From Cohnella hashimotonis (lineage in GTDB: Bacteria > Bacillota > Bacilli > Paenibacillales > Paenibacillaceae): a stretch of DNA of 64,000 nt. Positions 26,651 to 35,202 of this stretch are shown in pieces. Under the pieces are notes generated by a model. The model searched no databases and had not been told where the DNA came from. It was given only the letters and a program-made list of their open reading frames with translations. The DNA is taken from contig NZ_JAGRPV010000001.1 of the NCBI RefSeq assembly GCF_030014955.1, positions 5,952,001-6,016,000 on the forward strand, read 5' to 3'. Position 1 is the first letter of the stretch. Every line of letters begins with the position of its first letter. The position numbers and the translations under genes are program-made.

Positions 26651-27166
26651 ATGACACGAGTTATCGAAAATGCATTTTTAAGCTATGGCAAGGAAGATGC
26701 ACCAGTAAAAGTAGAAGTGTTTTTAAATTTAGCGTGCCCGTATTGCGCAACATTCTTTCAAGCTGCTGATGAAACATTGCCTTCTTATATCGAGAACGGA
26801 CAAGTTCAATATGTGGTTAAACACTATGACAAACCGCGCGAAATGCTTTTATACGGCACTCTGGCGAACGCGTTTTTAGACTATAAGGTTCCGGAGCGAG
26901 TCTACGAGCTTATGAAGGATTTATTCGCCAAACAAAGCCAGTGGAGCGAATCCGGCAGCCATTCGATTAAAACAATGTTAACCGAAGCGTATGGGTTACA
27001 GGAACAACCTGATAACATCGACTTAAGTTTAAGCATCATTGACGAAGCCATTAAACGTCATGTGAAGATGGTGCCGACCGTATTCATTAACGGCAAAGAG
27101 ATCCAATACCCTGATGAAATTGATGCAAACGGGTTAATCAAGGAAGTCGAACAAGCTTTGGCCTAA
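26651..27166 (+). CDS. DsbA-like thioredoxin-fold protein
   Basis: 171 residues. The thioredoxin fold has the CPYC active site in NLACPYCATFF and a cis-proline loop MVPTVFINGKEI. A helical insertion as in DsbA/thioredoxin_4 proteins lies between them. There is no signal peptide, so it is probably cytoplasmic. The ATG at 26651 has AAAGGGG seven bases upstream; a TTG six bases earlier is less likely. A terminator follows directly. Confidence 0.88.
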   Translation: MTRVIENAFLSYGKEDAPVKVEVFLNLACPYCATFFQAADETLPSYIENGQVQYVVKHYDKPREMLLYGTLANAFLDYKVPERVYELMKDLFAKQSQWSESGSHSIKTMLTEAYGLQEQPDNIDLSLSIIDEAIKRHVKMVPTVFINGKEIQYPDEIDANGLIKEVEQALA

Positions 27167-27203
27167 GAAAAACTGTATGGCGAAATATGAATGCGAAACA
27201 ACA

Positions 27204-27236
27204 ACCCCCGAAACCGTATTCGGTTCGGGGGTATTT
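27204..27236 (+). terminator. Terminator after DsbA-like gene
   Basis: ACCCCCGAAACCG pairs with CGGTTCGGGGGT around TATT, with one bulge, followed by ATTT. Confidence 0.75.
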
Positions 27237-27514
27237 ACGGTGGGCAAAAGGTTTGCTGTTCGAAGCGCCTCTCTCCCACGGACTCGAACCGGATTGAATT
27301 TCCGGGCTTAATGGTTATGTTTCGGGGAATGGGCGCGTATAAGTACAAAGCTACCTCTTCCGCGACAGCGCGAGCGGATGGCCGCCCGTCTTGTGCCAGA
27401 CGGCGCCTCGACCCAAATCCGTTTCCGATGTTTCTTCGGCATATGCGAAGTCCGTTTTCCCAAAATAACGATTCGCCGCACTTTTGCCGCCGATACGGAG
27501 AGAGCAAAATAAAT
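27237..27514. other. Region without a supported gene
   Basis: Several overlapping frames exist on both strands, but none has a ribosome binding site or recognisable family. It may be the decayed 3' part of an older gene on the minus strand. Confidence 0.4.
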
Positions 27515-27560
27515 GTAAAAATCGCCCTTGTCCGGCTGACTGAGCCAGACAAAGGCGATT
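27515..27560 (-). terminator. Terminator of the leftward SDR gene
   Basis: AATCGCCCTTGTCCGGC and GCCAGACAAAGGCGATT form a 17-bp stem with two mismatches (G-T type) and a 7-nt loop. On the minus strand it is followed by TTTTTACATTT. Confidence 0.75.
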
Positions 27561-27606
27561 GCGAGCCCGGGAACGCACCTTGTCGGTCACGTGTCCGCTG
27601 GAGGCA

Positions 27607-28359
27607 TTAATCCATTTGGATGCCGCCGTTCACTTTCATGCAGCTGCCGGTGACGAACCGACTCTCCTCGCCGGCGAAAAAGGCGATCGCCCCCGACAGG
27701 TCATTCGGCAAAGCTACCCGCTGCATCGGAGTCATCGCCGCGATCTGCTGCTTGACCGCTTCCGGGGTTACGCTTGACGCTTCTGTTTCGACCAGTCCGG
27801 GTGAAACGATGTTGGCAGTCACCCCATAAGGCGCGCTCTCCAGCGCCACATATTTGACGAACGCTTCAAGCGCCGCCTTGGCCGAGCCGTGTGCGGCCAT
27901 ATAAGGCACCGGGGTGTCGGCCGCATTGCTGGAAACGTAAATCATTCTTCCGTATTTCCGTTCGATCATGGCAGGCAGTACGGCTTGCGTCAATGTAAAA
28001 GCGGCCTTCATCTCGTCGTTCAACTTCTGGGCTAACTCTTCCCATTGCATCCCCAATACCGGCTTCATAACAAAAGACATATGCGCATTGTTCACCAGAA
28101 TGTCGATGCCGCCCCATGCTGCCCGAATGGAATCCAGTGCTTCCCTTACTTGTTCGGGATCGAGCACGTCCGCTTTGGCGAGCGCCGCCTCTCCCCCGGC
28201 TTGCCGGATCTGATCCACGACAGCTTGCGCCGACTCCGCCTGGCGCACATAATTTACGGCAACCTTAGCCCCAAGCCTGGCCAGCTCCAGCGCTGCTGCC
28301 GCGCCGATTCCGCGGCCCCCTCCCGATACGAATGCAACTTTGCCATGTAGACGATTCAT
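27607..28359 (-). CDS. SDR family oxidoreductase with His at the catalytic Tyr position
   Basis: 250 residues. The cofactor loop SGGGRGIG and the NNAH segment are present. Ser is in YVSSN, and the C-terminus is GSCMKVNGGIQMD. The active-site helix reads AAHGSAKAALEAF, so the YxxxK motif is HxxxK. Activity may be altered or the Tyr role may be filled differently (a PYMAAH tyrosine lies four residues earlier). It is a soluble protein of unknown substrate. It stands alone with its own terminator. Confidence 0.85.
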   Translation of the reverse strand: MNRLHGKVAFVSGGGRGIGAAAALELARLGAKVAVNYVRQAESAQAVVDQIRQAGGEAALAKADVLDPEQVREALDSIRAAWGGIDILVNNAHMSFVMKPVLGMQWEELAQKLNDEMKAAFTLTQAVLPAMIERKYGRMIYVSSNAADTPVPYMAAHGSAKAALEAFVKYVALESAPYGVTANIVSPGLVETEASSVTPEAVKQQIAAMTPMQRVALPNDLSGAIAFFAGEESRFVTGSCMKVNGGIQMD

Positions 28360-28675
28360 ACAGTTCCCTCCAAATTGTGTGATAAAGAATGTTTTTCGAA
28401 CCTTTAACCTAAAGAGATGTCACGTCCCGTCAATGTTGGCAAGCTCGCGCCTTCAACAATGATCCAATATTCGTTATTGGAAGGATCGTTCGATTCCCTA
28501 ATAGACCGGTTGTCATTGGAATAGGTCGATCTCTGCCGAGCGTCGGCCGATGAAATATCATCTTTCGTTCACGCCCGTCGCATCTTTCCTATCTTTTGAT
28601 ATTACGTCGTTTGACTCAAGTCGAGTAGTGACAGCGGTCATCACTTTCGTCACATAATCAATCCAGTATGCAAGA

Positions 28676-28717
28676 AAAAGGTACAGCCTCCTCCAATCAA
28701 GAGGATCTGTACCTTTT
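28676..28717. terminator. Terminator-like hairpin, orphan
   Basis: AAAAGGTACAG and CTGTACCTTTT form an 11-bp perfect stem, with an inner CCTC/GAGG pairing. It can act in both directions, but no intact gene ends here. Confidence 0.6.
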
Positions 28718-28884
28718 GGTCAAAGCAGCTGGTTGCCAGATGATGATTTATTCTATCTTCGTACGCTCGGGGAAGGATTCGGTCACGCGATATTGAAACA
28801 TTGCAGACGGGGGGCCTCGAAGCGATCCAATCCCGAGAGTGCCATCTCCTCAGAATTTTCGTACTGATGTGAGCAAAGAGAGTA

Positions 28885-28920
28885 ATGCTCGAAAGTCCTG
28901 CATAAGCGACTTCCGAGCAT
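28885..28920. repeat. Inverted repeat next to IS remnant
   Basis: TGCTCGAAAGTC and GACTTCCGAGCA form a 12-bp stem with one mismatch and a 10-nt loop. It directly abuts the end of the IS3 remnant. Confidence 0.5.
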
Positions 28921-29006
28921 CACGTGTTTACATTCAACACAAAACTGGACAACTTTTTTGAGGGCTCTCGTCTGGCCTCGACAGGAGTACGATAACCCAG
29001 CACCTA
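28920..29006 (-). mobile_element. IS3-family transposase C-terminal fragment
   Basis: Read leftward the frame gives VLGYRTPVEARREPSKKLSSFVLNV and a stop at 28920. GYRTPVE near the end is typical of the OrfB transposase of IS3-group elements. Upstream coding sequence and the other end of the element are missing, so it is a dead remnant. Confidence 0.6.
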
Positions 29007-29070
29007 TGAAGTTTTTATAAGGTTGCCGACATCGACGCTTCGATCTGCCTTTCCTGAAGCAGTTTATCCA

Positions 29071-29085
29071 ACTGAACCGTTCAGT
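29071..29085. promoter_or_regulatory. Candidate TetR operator
   Basis: ACTGAAC-C-GTTCAGT is a perfect 7-1-7 inverted repeat. It lies three bases before a -10-like TAAAAT and about 100 bp upstream of a TetR gene. The sequence type is common for TetR/AcrR autoregulation. Confidence 0.6.
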
Positions 29086-29182
29086 ACTAAAATAATCAAT
29101 AGGAAGCCAAAAACATTGACCGGCTTTTCAGTAATGTGAAATACTTAGATACAACCAAACCAGGAGTTAGGGTGATATTCCC

Positions 29183-29806
29183 ATGACGATTTTGCCACCA
29201 AGACAAGCTGCCAAACGCAAACAAATCGTAGATACCGCTCGGCAATTGTTCTTAACTCGAGGCTATGCCGGCACGAGCATGGATCTCATCACTTCTGAAG
29301 CCGGTATATCCAAGATGACCCTCTATCGCTATTACCCAACGAAGGAGGCCTTGTTTTCCGGTCTGCTGCATGAAGTCATTGACGAACTTACCGAAGAGAA
29401 GCAGCCTGAGCTGACGAACCTACCCGCTCCGGCAAATCGGGAACAGCTGTACGACATCCTTTTAAAGATGGCCCATGTGATCTCTGAGAAGCTGTCCGAC
29501 CCGTTATATCTTTCCATTCTCCGTATCATCTTCTCGGAGGCTGCCCGGTTCCCCGAGCTAAGAGATCTGTATCTGCAAAGTACGCCGAGAAGCATCGGAC
29601 TGCTAGCAGATTTGTTGCAAAGATCAAAGCAAAACGGACTGATTCGTCTGGCGGATGAAGATATCGGGATGTCGATCCTCATGTTCATCGGTCCGTTCGT
29701 ATCCAACGTCTTCAATGGCGTGCTCGGTTCAACGACCACTATGCCTTCCCATGCCTTAGAGCAGCTGTGTCGCATATATGTGGATGCGATCACTTTCACG
29801 CCCTGA
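29183..29806 (+). CDS. TetR/AcrR family regulator
   Basis: 207 residues. The N-terminal HTH spans about 12-58 (IVDTARQLFLTRGYAGTSMDLITSEAGISKMTLYRYYPTKEALF), and the C-terminal domain is of the TetR_C/AefR type (ILRIIFSEAARFPELRDLY). The ATG lies behind AGGAGTTAGGGTG. No target gene is next to it. The palindrome at 29071-29085 suggests autoregulation; the controlled gene may have been lost with the surrounding decay. Confidence 0.9.
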   Translation: MTILPPRQAAKRKQIVDTARQLFLTRGYAGTSMDLITSEAGISKMTLYRYYPTKEALFSGLLHEVIDELTEEKQPELTNLPAPANREQLYDILLKMAHVISEKLSDPLYLSILRIIFSEAARFPELRDLYLQSTPRSIGLLADLLQRSKQNGLIRLADEDIGMSILMFIGPFVSNVFNGVLGSTTTMPSHALEQLCRIYVDAITFTP

Positions 29807-29846
29807 AGATCAAGCTCGACTCTCAAAAATCTCTCAAAATTCGGCT

Positions 29847-29889
29847 AAAACCCCGCTGCGCCCGGAATTTTCCAAGCCAGCGGGTTTTG
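29847..29889 (+). terminator. Terminator after TetR gene
   Basis: AAAACCCCGCTG pairs with CAGCGGGTTTT with one bulged C. The loop is about 19 nt. Confidence 0.6.
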
Positions 29890-29973
29890 CAATGGACCGA
29901 GGACGATTTTACCTTAAATCTAATGAATGACTTCTGTTATCGGTCTTGCGGCAAGCTCAACAAAGGATTGACC

Positions 29974-32900
29974 TTACCTATCGATTAAACCTAGCGTTTG
30001 CAGCGTTTTGATTAATACAACCGCCGCCTGTGCGCGTGTCGTCTCTCCTTTTGGACTAAACGTGTCCGCGCTTGTGCCTCTCATAATTTTAAGCTTGACC
30101 ATCAGGCGAACGTCCTCAAGATAGGCCGAATATGCTTTGGAGATATCCTTGTAACCGTCCAAGCTTACAAACTCCTTCGTCATCGGCAGCTTTTCAAGGT
30201 TAATCACGGCCGCCAACATGCTCGCCATTTCCTCTCGGGTCAGCGGTTGATCGGGCTTGAAGCTCGTACCCGTTGCAAAGTCGAGCAGTCCAAGTTCCTT
30301 CGCTATTGCTACCACGTCGAAGTACCATGCGCCTGGCTTTACATCATCATACGGCGCTGTGCTAGTCGTAACTGTTCCACGTCCGAACGCTCTTGCCAGC
30401 ATGGCGGTAAACTCTGCTCTTGTTACAGCTTGATTCGGATCATACTTTCCGCCGCCAACGCCCTCCACAAGTCCCTTCGCTGCTGCGAGCTCTACGTCTT
30501 GTCTGCTCCAATGCTGCTGCACATCGGTAAAGCTGACCAGATTTTCCGCTACAGCGTATACACTGTTGGAATAGGATTTGATCATCACGTACCATATGCC
30601 ATCGATCTGCACCTTCGTTGCAGGGATAAAATCAAATTTTTTCGTGGTTTCGTAATAGCGGAATGCGCCCCACTGCGCAGGCATGCTCACCATGTTCTTC
30701 GGCATCGGAATGATCCTTGTCAGCGCCTGACTGAACTTGTCCGCCGTTCCGATGACTTGCAGTGTATTGGAGTTAATGATAACGATGTGAAAATCTACAA
30801 TCGCGCCCATCACTTTTCCAACGGGTAAATCGCTCGCAAGCTTCGTTTGAATGCCCTTGTCGCCAGATTTATCGGCCAGCGTGATCTTGATGCTGATATC
30901 CTCGGCTCGAAGATTGTTCTTAGCAAGCAAATCGTTCAGCCCCGGAATGAGCGATGCAAGATTGACCGGCACTTGATAGCTGCCATAAGGTGCCTGAATC
31001 TCGATAAAGAAGGTGGCGTTCTTACCCTCCAGACTTGTCAAAATACGAGCCGGTATAGCGACATAGGCTGTGCCATCTGCGGTTGGTGTCACTTTCAGCA
31101 TGATGGACGGCTTCGTAATGTCGATGCTCGCTGGGTCAAGCAACACACCATTTACATCAATCATAGGCTCGGCAGCGCTTGGTGTTTCATCGATTGGCGT
31201 TGCGTCATTATAAATTTGCGTCCATTTCGCGTACAATGTAACGGGCGATGTGACCGCTGTTGCGAAATCGTAGGCGGACGTTAAGCTACTATTGCTGTAC
31301 CAGCCGCCGAAGGTGTACCCTGTCTTCGTCGGATCAGCCGGTTTAGTAGCCGTACCGTTGTAGTTTACCGACTGGTTGCTCACCGCCGAGCCGCCGTCGC
31401 TACTAAAGCTCACCGTGTAGCTGTTAATCGTCCACTTCGCGTACAGCGTCACGTTGGAGGTAACTGCTGTTGCGAAATCGTAGGCGGCCGTCAAGCTGCT
31501 ATTGCCGTACCAGCCGCCGAAGGTGTACCCCGTCTTTGTCGGATCAGTCGGTTTAGTAGCCGTACCGTTGTAGTTTACCGACTGGTTGCTCACCGCCGAG
31601 CCGCCGTCGCTACTAAAGCTCACCGTGTAGCTGTTAATCGTCCACTTCGCGTACAGCGTCACGTTGGAGGTAACTGCTGTTGCGAAATCGTAGACTGTCG
31701 TCAAGCCACTATTACTGTACCAGCCGCCGAAGGTGTACCCTGTTTGCGTCGGTAGCATCGTCGGTTCGGTTGCGGTACCGCCATAGTTCACCGATTGGCT
31801 GCTCACAGCCGTACCGCCGTTGCTATTGAAGCTCACCGTGTAGCTGTTAATCGTCCACTTCGCGTACAGCGTCACGTTCGAGGTAACTGCTGTTGCGAAG
31901 TCGTAGGCGGTCGTCAAGCCACTATTACTGTACCAGCCGCCGAAGGTGTACCCCGTCTTCGTCGGATCAGCCGGTTTAGTAGCCGTACCGTTGTAGTTTA
32001 CCGACTGATTGCTCACCGCCGAGCCGCCGTCGCTACTAAAGCTCACCGTGTAGCTGTTAATCGTCCACTTCGCGTACAATGCAACGGGCGATGTGACCGC
32101 TGTTGCGAAATCGTAGGCGGTCGTCAAGCCACTATTACTGTACCAGCCGCCGAAGGTGTACCCCGTCTTTGTCGGATCAGCCGGTTTAGTAGCCGTACCG
32201 TTGTAGCTTACCGACTGGTTGCTCACCGCCGAACCGCCTTCGCTACTAAAGCTCACCGTGTAGCTGTTAATCGTCCACTTCGCATACAATGTCACGTTGG
32301 AAGTAACTGCTGTTGCAAAATCGTAGGCGGTCGTCAAGCTGCTATTACTGTACCAGCCGCCAAACGTATACCCTGTTTGCGTCGGTAGCGTCGTCGGTTC
32401 GGTTGCGGTACCGCCATAGTTCACCGATCGGCTGCTCACAGCCGTACCGCCTTCGCTACTAAAGCTCACCGTGTAGCTGTTAATCGTCCATTTCGCGTAT
32501 AGCGTCACGTTGGAGGTAACTGCTGTTGCGAAATCGTAGGCGGCCGTCAAGCTGCTATTACTGTACCAGCCGCTGAAGGTGTACCCCGTCTTTGTCGGAT
32601 CAGCCGGTTTAGTAGCCGTACCGTTGTAGTTTACCGACTGGTTGCTCACCGCCGAGCCGCCTTCGCTACTAAAGCTCACCGTGTAGCTGTTAATCGTCCA
32701 CTTCGCGTACAGCGTCACGTTGGAGGTAACTGCTGTTGCGAAATCGTAAGCGGTCGTCAAGCCACTATTGCTGTACCAGCCGCCGAAGGTGTACCCTGTC
32801 TTCGTCGGATCAGCCGGTTTAGTCGCTGTACCGTTGTAGTTCACCGACTGGCTACTAACCGCTGAACCACCGTTACTATTGAAGCCCACCGTATAGCTGT

Positions 32901-33876
32901 TAATCGCAAAGTTCGCCGTTACATTCAGGTTGGCTATCACGTTTGTGTCCGTCCGACTCGCTGTCGTTACGCCATCACTCCAACCCGCGAAGTGGTAGTT
33001 CGTACTTGGAACTGCCGTAACCGGCGTTCCGCTTGCGCCGTGATTTACGATTTGCGATGTGTTGCCGCTTAGTGATCCGTTGCTTCCTGCTGTATAGGTC
33101 AGGGTGTACGTCTCAATCCCCGCGCGCAAGCTCCCCGCTTTGATAAAGAGATCGGAGTCGTAATTACCATCTCCCACATCCGCTATAGCTAGCTTAATAT
33201 GGTTGATTACGTGAGGGGTGACGGTTGCGGATACCGACATAACGGTCGTAAGCCCATCCATCTGCATCAAGGTCGAGCCAATGTTGTTGATATAGTACAT
33301 CGGATGATTGCCCGCGTTTACCGCATTAATCGACACGGGAATCGAAGTATTAGGAATCAGCGCTTGATTGACGCCATTAACGTAGATAGCAAAAATATCA
33401 TTGTACCCAGCATTCACAAATTCAGGATATTCTTCCGATGCAAAGACATACTGTAAGGAGAATTGGTTATCATCCGGAATAAAATCAAACTCTAAGATCG
33501 CAGCGTCAAACGTTCCTCCTGCTGTCAACGCATCTAAATCGGGATCTCCGCCAATACCACCTTCAACTCCCGCGCTGTATGTATTATTAGGACCTTGCAC
33601 AATAGCAGCATCCCCCGTGCTAAGGATGATGCCGGAGTCGAAGCCGATGTTATCCGCGCCCCCGCTAAAGAACCCGAAGGACCCATTCCCCCCATGCTGA
33701 GTGATATTCGAAACCTGAATTCCGGTTCCGACTATTGCATCCGCCAAAGCCTGCGCATCGGTCGAAGTCGTTACAGACAGGGTTCCTGCCGCGTCAGCCT
33801 CGGATCCTGGAATCCTAGGAAACGCCAGCAGCAGAGCGAGCAAGCATACCGTCACCGGCCAAAATCTTTTTTTCAT
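29974..33876 (-). CDS. 1,300-aa surface protein: choice-of-anchor L, InlB repeats, SLH triplet
   Basis: A signal peptide (MKKRFWPVTVCLLALLLAF..., cleaved near ADAAG) precedes a choice-of-anchor L domain (about 32-255, with GFDSGIILSTGDAAIVQGPN and FVFASEEYPEF-like YVFASEEYPEF). A divergent InlB-type unit (about 258-328) and eight near-identical InlB B-repeats (about 329-889) follow. A linker domain of about 200 residues and three SLH modules (about 1115-1295, e.g. YDPNQAVTRAEFTAMLARAF) complete it. GGGAGG lies before the ATG at 33876. It should be displayed on the wall as a long stalk with an N-terminal head. It is probably an adhesin; the repeat number may vary between strains. Confidence 0.92.
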   Translation of the reverse strand: MKKRFWPVTVCLLALLLAFPRIPGSEADAAGTLSVTTSTDAQALADAIVGTGIQVSNITQHGGNGSFGFFSGGADNIGFDSGIILSTGDAAIVQGPNNTYSAGVEGGIGGDPDLDALTAGGTFDAAILEFDFIPDDNQFSLQYVFASEEYPEFVNAGYNDIFAIYVNGVNQALIPNTSIPVSINAVNAGNHPMYYINNIGSTLMQMDGLTTVMSVSATVTPHVINHIKLAIADVGDGNYDSDLFIKAGSLRAGIETYTLTYTAGSNGSLSGNTSQIVNHGASGTPVTAVPSTNYHFAGWSDGVTTASRTDTNVIANLNVTANFAINSYTVGFNSNGGSAVSSQSVNYNGTATKPADPTKTGYTFGGWYSNSGLTTAYDFATAVTSNVTLYAKWTINSYTVSFSSEGGSAVSNQSVNYNGTATKPADPTKTGYTFSGWYSNSSLTAAYDFATAVTSNVTLYAKWTINSYTVSFSSEGGTAVSSRSVNYGGTATEPTTLPTQTGYTFGGWYSNSSLTTAYDFATAVTSNVTLYAKWTINSYTVSFSSEGGSAVSNQSVSYNGTATKPADPTKTGYTFGGWYSNSGLTTAYDFATAVTSPVALYAKWTINSYTVSFSSDGGSAVSNQSVNYNGTATKPADPTKTGYTFGGWYSNSGLTTAYDFATAVTSNVTLYAKWTINSYTVSFNSNGGTAVSSQSVNYGGTATEPTMLPTQTGYTFGGWYSNSGLTTVYDFATAVTSNVTLYAKWTINSYTVSFSSDGGSAVSNQSVNYNGTATKPTDPTKTGYTFGGWYGNSSLTAAYDFATAVTSNVTLYAKWTINSYTVSFSSDGGSAVSNQSVNYNGTATKPADPTKTGYTFGGWYSNSSLTSAYDFATAVTSPVTLYAKWTQIYNDATPIDETPSAAEPMIDVNGVLLDPASIDITKPSIMLKVTPTADGTAYVAIPARILTSLEGKNATFFIEIQAPYGSYQVPVNLASLIPGLNDLLAKNNLRAEDISIKITLADKSGDKGIQTKLASDLPVGKVMGAIVDFHIVIINSNTLQVIGTADKFSQALTRIIPMPKNMVSMPAQWGAFRYYETTKKFDFIPATKVQIDGIWYVMIKSYSNSVYAVAENLVSFTDVQQHWSRQDVELAAAKGLVEGVGGGKYDPNQAVTRAEFTAMLARAFGRGTVTTSTAPYDDVKPGAWYFDVVAIAKELGLLDFATGTSFKPDQPLTREEMASMLAAVINLEKLPMTKEFVSLDGYKDISKAYSAYLEDVRLMVKLKIMRGTSADTFSPKGETTRAQAAVVLIKTLQTLGLIDR
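31212..32893 (-). repeat. Eight tandem about 210-bp InlB B-repeat units
   Basis: Each unit codes 70 or 71 residues of the type YTVSFSSxGGSAVSNQSVNY ... TGYTFGGWYSN ... NVTLYAKWTINS. Units 3 and 6 (counted from the N-terminus) are 71 residues long and carry GGTATEPTxLPTQ in place of NGTATKPxDPTK. This gives a period-three higher-order pattern. The DNA copies are nearly identical, so the array is prone to recombination. Confidence 0.9.
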
Positions 33877-34245
33877 AAAAAGCCTCCCACTTCAAACTGG
33901 GTGATAGTAAAATAGCCATCTGATACTTGTATCCCTCCGAGCATTCAGATTGTCGACCAGAATACATCCGATGGGACTTTGACACGCGATACGCGATCCC
34001 GAGACTCATCCCACCATCTCTCCCATTCGACAAGAATCTACCATTTTGTCATTAACAATACTGTACTGTATAGTACTCAAAAAAACAATAGTTGCGGCAA
34101 CCCACTTAGACGAACCGTGTGATGAAGGTTAAACCTGGCTTTTTCGAAGGGACCGTTGAATCGGAAAAGAGTTCTGAAGAGAGAAGTGTGTTTAGGGTTA
34201 TGTAAGTGCGGGGCCAGCGAGAGGGACATCGTTTTCAAGATCGCA
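33877..34245. other. Intergenic region, no gene seen
   Basis: Upstream region of the giant SLH gene and downstream of the small accessory genes. A 77-codon minus-strand frame here has no ribosome binding site and no family resemblance. No clear promoter was identified. The AT-rich accessory island begins about here. Confidence 0.5.
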
Positions 34246-34566
34246 TTATAAAATGGTGACGGCAGCAATCTCCCTCCCGGCCCATAATTTGAAGCTAAAT
34301 CCTCGTTCAAGCAAGTGCCATGGTGCCTCGTCTACGATAAAAGCCACATCTGCATAGGTATGCGATTCATCGACCACTTCTGTAACACGAACCAAAACAG
34401 TCCACGCATCGCCATGAATGTTCTTGCCAACGACCTCTCCAAATACAACGACAATATCGCGAAGCCATTCGTTGAATGGAAACTTGCTCGGGTCTTTATC
34501 CTTATCCCATTCAATGATGGCTTTGCAGTACCTTCTCTCCATCATATCCCACCGTTTCATTCTCAT
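34246..34566 (-). CDS. Hypothetical accessory protein, 106 aa
   Basis: A soluble protein with the pattern YCKAIIEWDKDKDPSKFPFNEWLRDIVVVFGEVVG...WTVLVRVTEVVDES...ADVAFIVDEAPWHLLERG. It is a beta-rich fold resembling small immunity-type proteins, but no family is recognised with confidence. The first ATG (34566) lacks a good ribosome binding site; an internal ATG at 34545 follows GGTGGG. It is the last gene of a leftward run with the DUF3885 gene (17 bp apart). Confidence 0.6.
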   Translation of the reverse strand: MRMKRWDMMERRYCKAIIEWDKDKDPSKFPFNEWLRDIVVVFGEVVGKNIHGDAWTVLVRVTEVVDESHTYADVAFIVDEAPWHLLERGFSFKLWAGREIAAVTIL

Positions 34567-34583
34567 CGTATAGACAAGAGGAA

Positions 34584-35189
34584 TTAATCTTCTTCCATGA
34601 ACATCGAGTCAATTCTCTTACGATCGTATCTCAATATCCAATCATTTCGTTTTACATAAAGCTCTCTTAGCGCTTCCTTGGAGCTGGCTGCCACGTCAAG
34701 TCCTCTACTATCATAAAAATGAAATATCGTATTTTTCGAAAGGTTGACGAAGTAAATATCATTAGGCGCAAAAAGGACCTTTCGATAGTTTAGCTCCGAA
34801 CGCTTACATCCCAGAACGTATCGATAGGATTCCCATTCATCATCATCGTCATCATATTTATGTAAGTTTACACAGGCTAGTGTACGGATCACTTTAGAAT
34901 TATAAAAGGCATGATCGAATGCCTTTAACTTCGTTCGCTTTGTAGCCCGGTGTGAATCGTGATTTACAACCATAAGTATGTCGTCATCGGCATGATGTAC
35001 ATCTGTAAATAGGGTTTTGGCTCGATGATGGACTTGCGCTCGATACGCTTCATCGGACACCGAGGGATCTGGATTCCCGACTTCAAATCGGATGCCATAC
35101 TCCGCATTATAGAACAGTGAAGATTCCAGTTTTAACTTCGACGAAAACTTCTCTTCCATGAAGTCATTTAGAATAGAAAGTGTGTTAAT
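34584..35189 (-). CDS. DUF3885-like protein, probable ATT start
   Basis: About 201 residues. The N-terminal pattern FMEEKFSSKLKLESSLFYNAEYGIRFEVG and C-terminal LVxRNDWILRYDRKRID-like tail match what I remember of DUF3885. GGAGGT lies six bases before an ATT codon at 35189, and the homologous region starts there. The first in-frame ATG is at 35159 without a ribosome binding site, and an upstream TTG (35249) lies inside the preceding gene. An ATT start or a start-codon mutation is therefore likely. Function is unknown; genes of this kind often sit in toxin/immunity clusters. Confidence 0.65.
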   Translation of the reverse strand: MNTLSILNDFMEEKFSSKLKLESSLFYNAEYGIRFEVGNPDPSVSDEAYRAQVHHRAKTLFTDVHHADDDILMVVNHDSHRATKRTKLKAFDHAFYNSKVIRTLACVNLHKYDDDDDEWESYRYVLGCKRSELNYRKVLFAPNDIYFVNLSKNTIFHFYDSRGLDVAASSKEALRELYVKRNDWILRYDRKRIDSMFMEED

Positions 35190-35202
35190 AGTCGTACCTC
35201 CA

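Larger units (their letters stand above)
28360..29182. other. Long non-coding stretch with hairpins and an IS remnant
   Basis: No intact gene is seen on either strand. It holds a hairpin at 28676-28717, an inverted repeat at 28885-28920, the tail of an IS3-family transposase at 28920-29006 and a TetR-type palindrome at 29071-29085. It looks like a site of past insertion and decay. Confidence 0.7.

Noticed and set aside
27275..27300. tRNA-like T-arm sequence (GGTTCGAGTCC on the minus strand)
   Set aside because: The flanking bases do not form a five-pair T stem, and no anticodon or acceptor arm is present.
27235..27590. Overlapping frames between the DsbA-like and SDR genes
   Set aside because: Three frames compete, none with a start signal or motif. 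The region includes the SDR terminator stem.
31212..32893. Regular repeats that could be mistaken for a CRISPR array
   Set aside because: The whole 210-bp unit is repeated and coding in one frame. There are no unique spacers or cas genes.
34077..34310. 77-codon minus-strand frame
   Set aside because: It overlaps the end of the 106-aa gene and has no ribosome binding site or protein-like composition.
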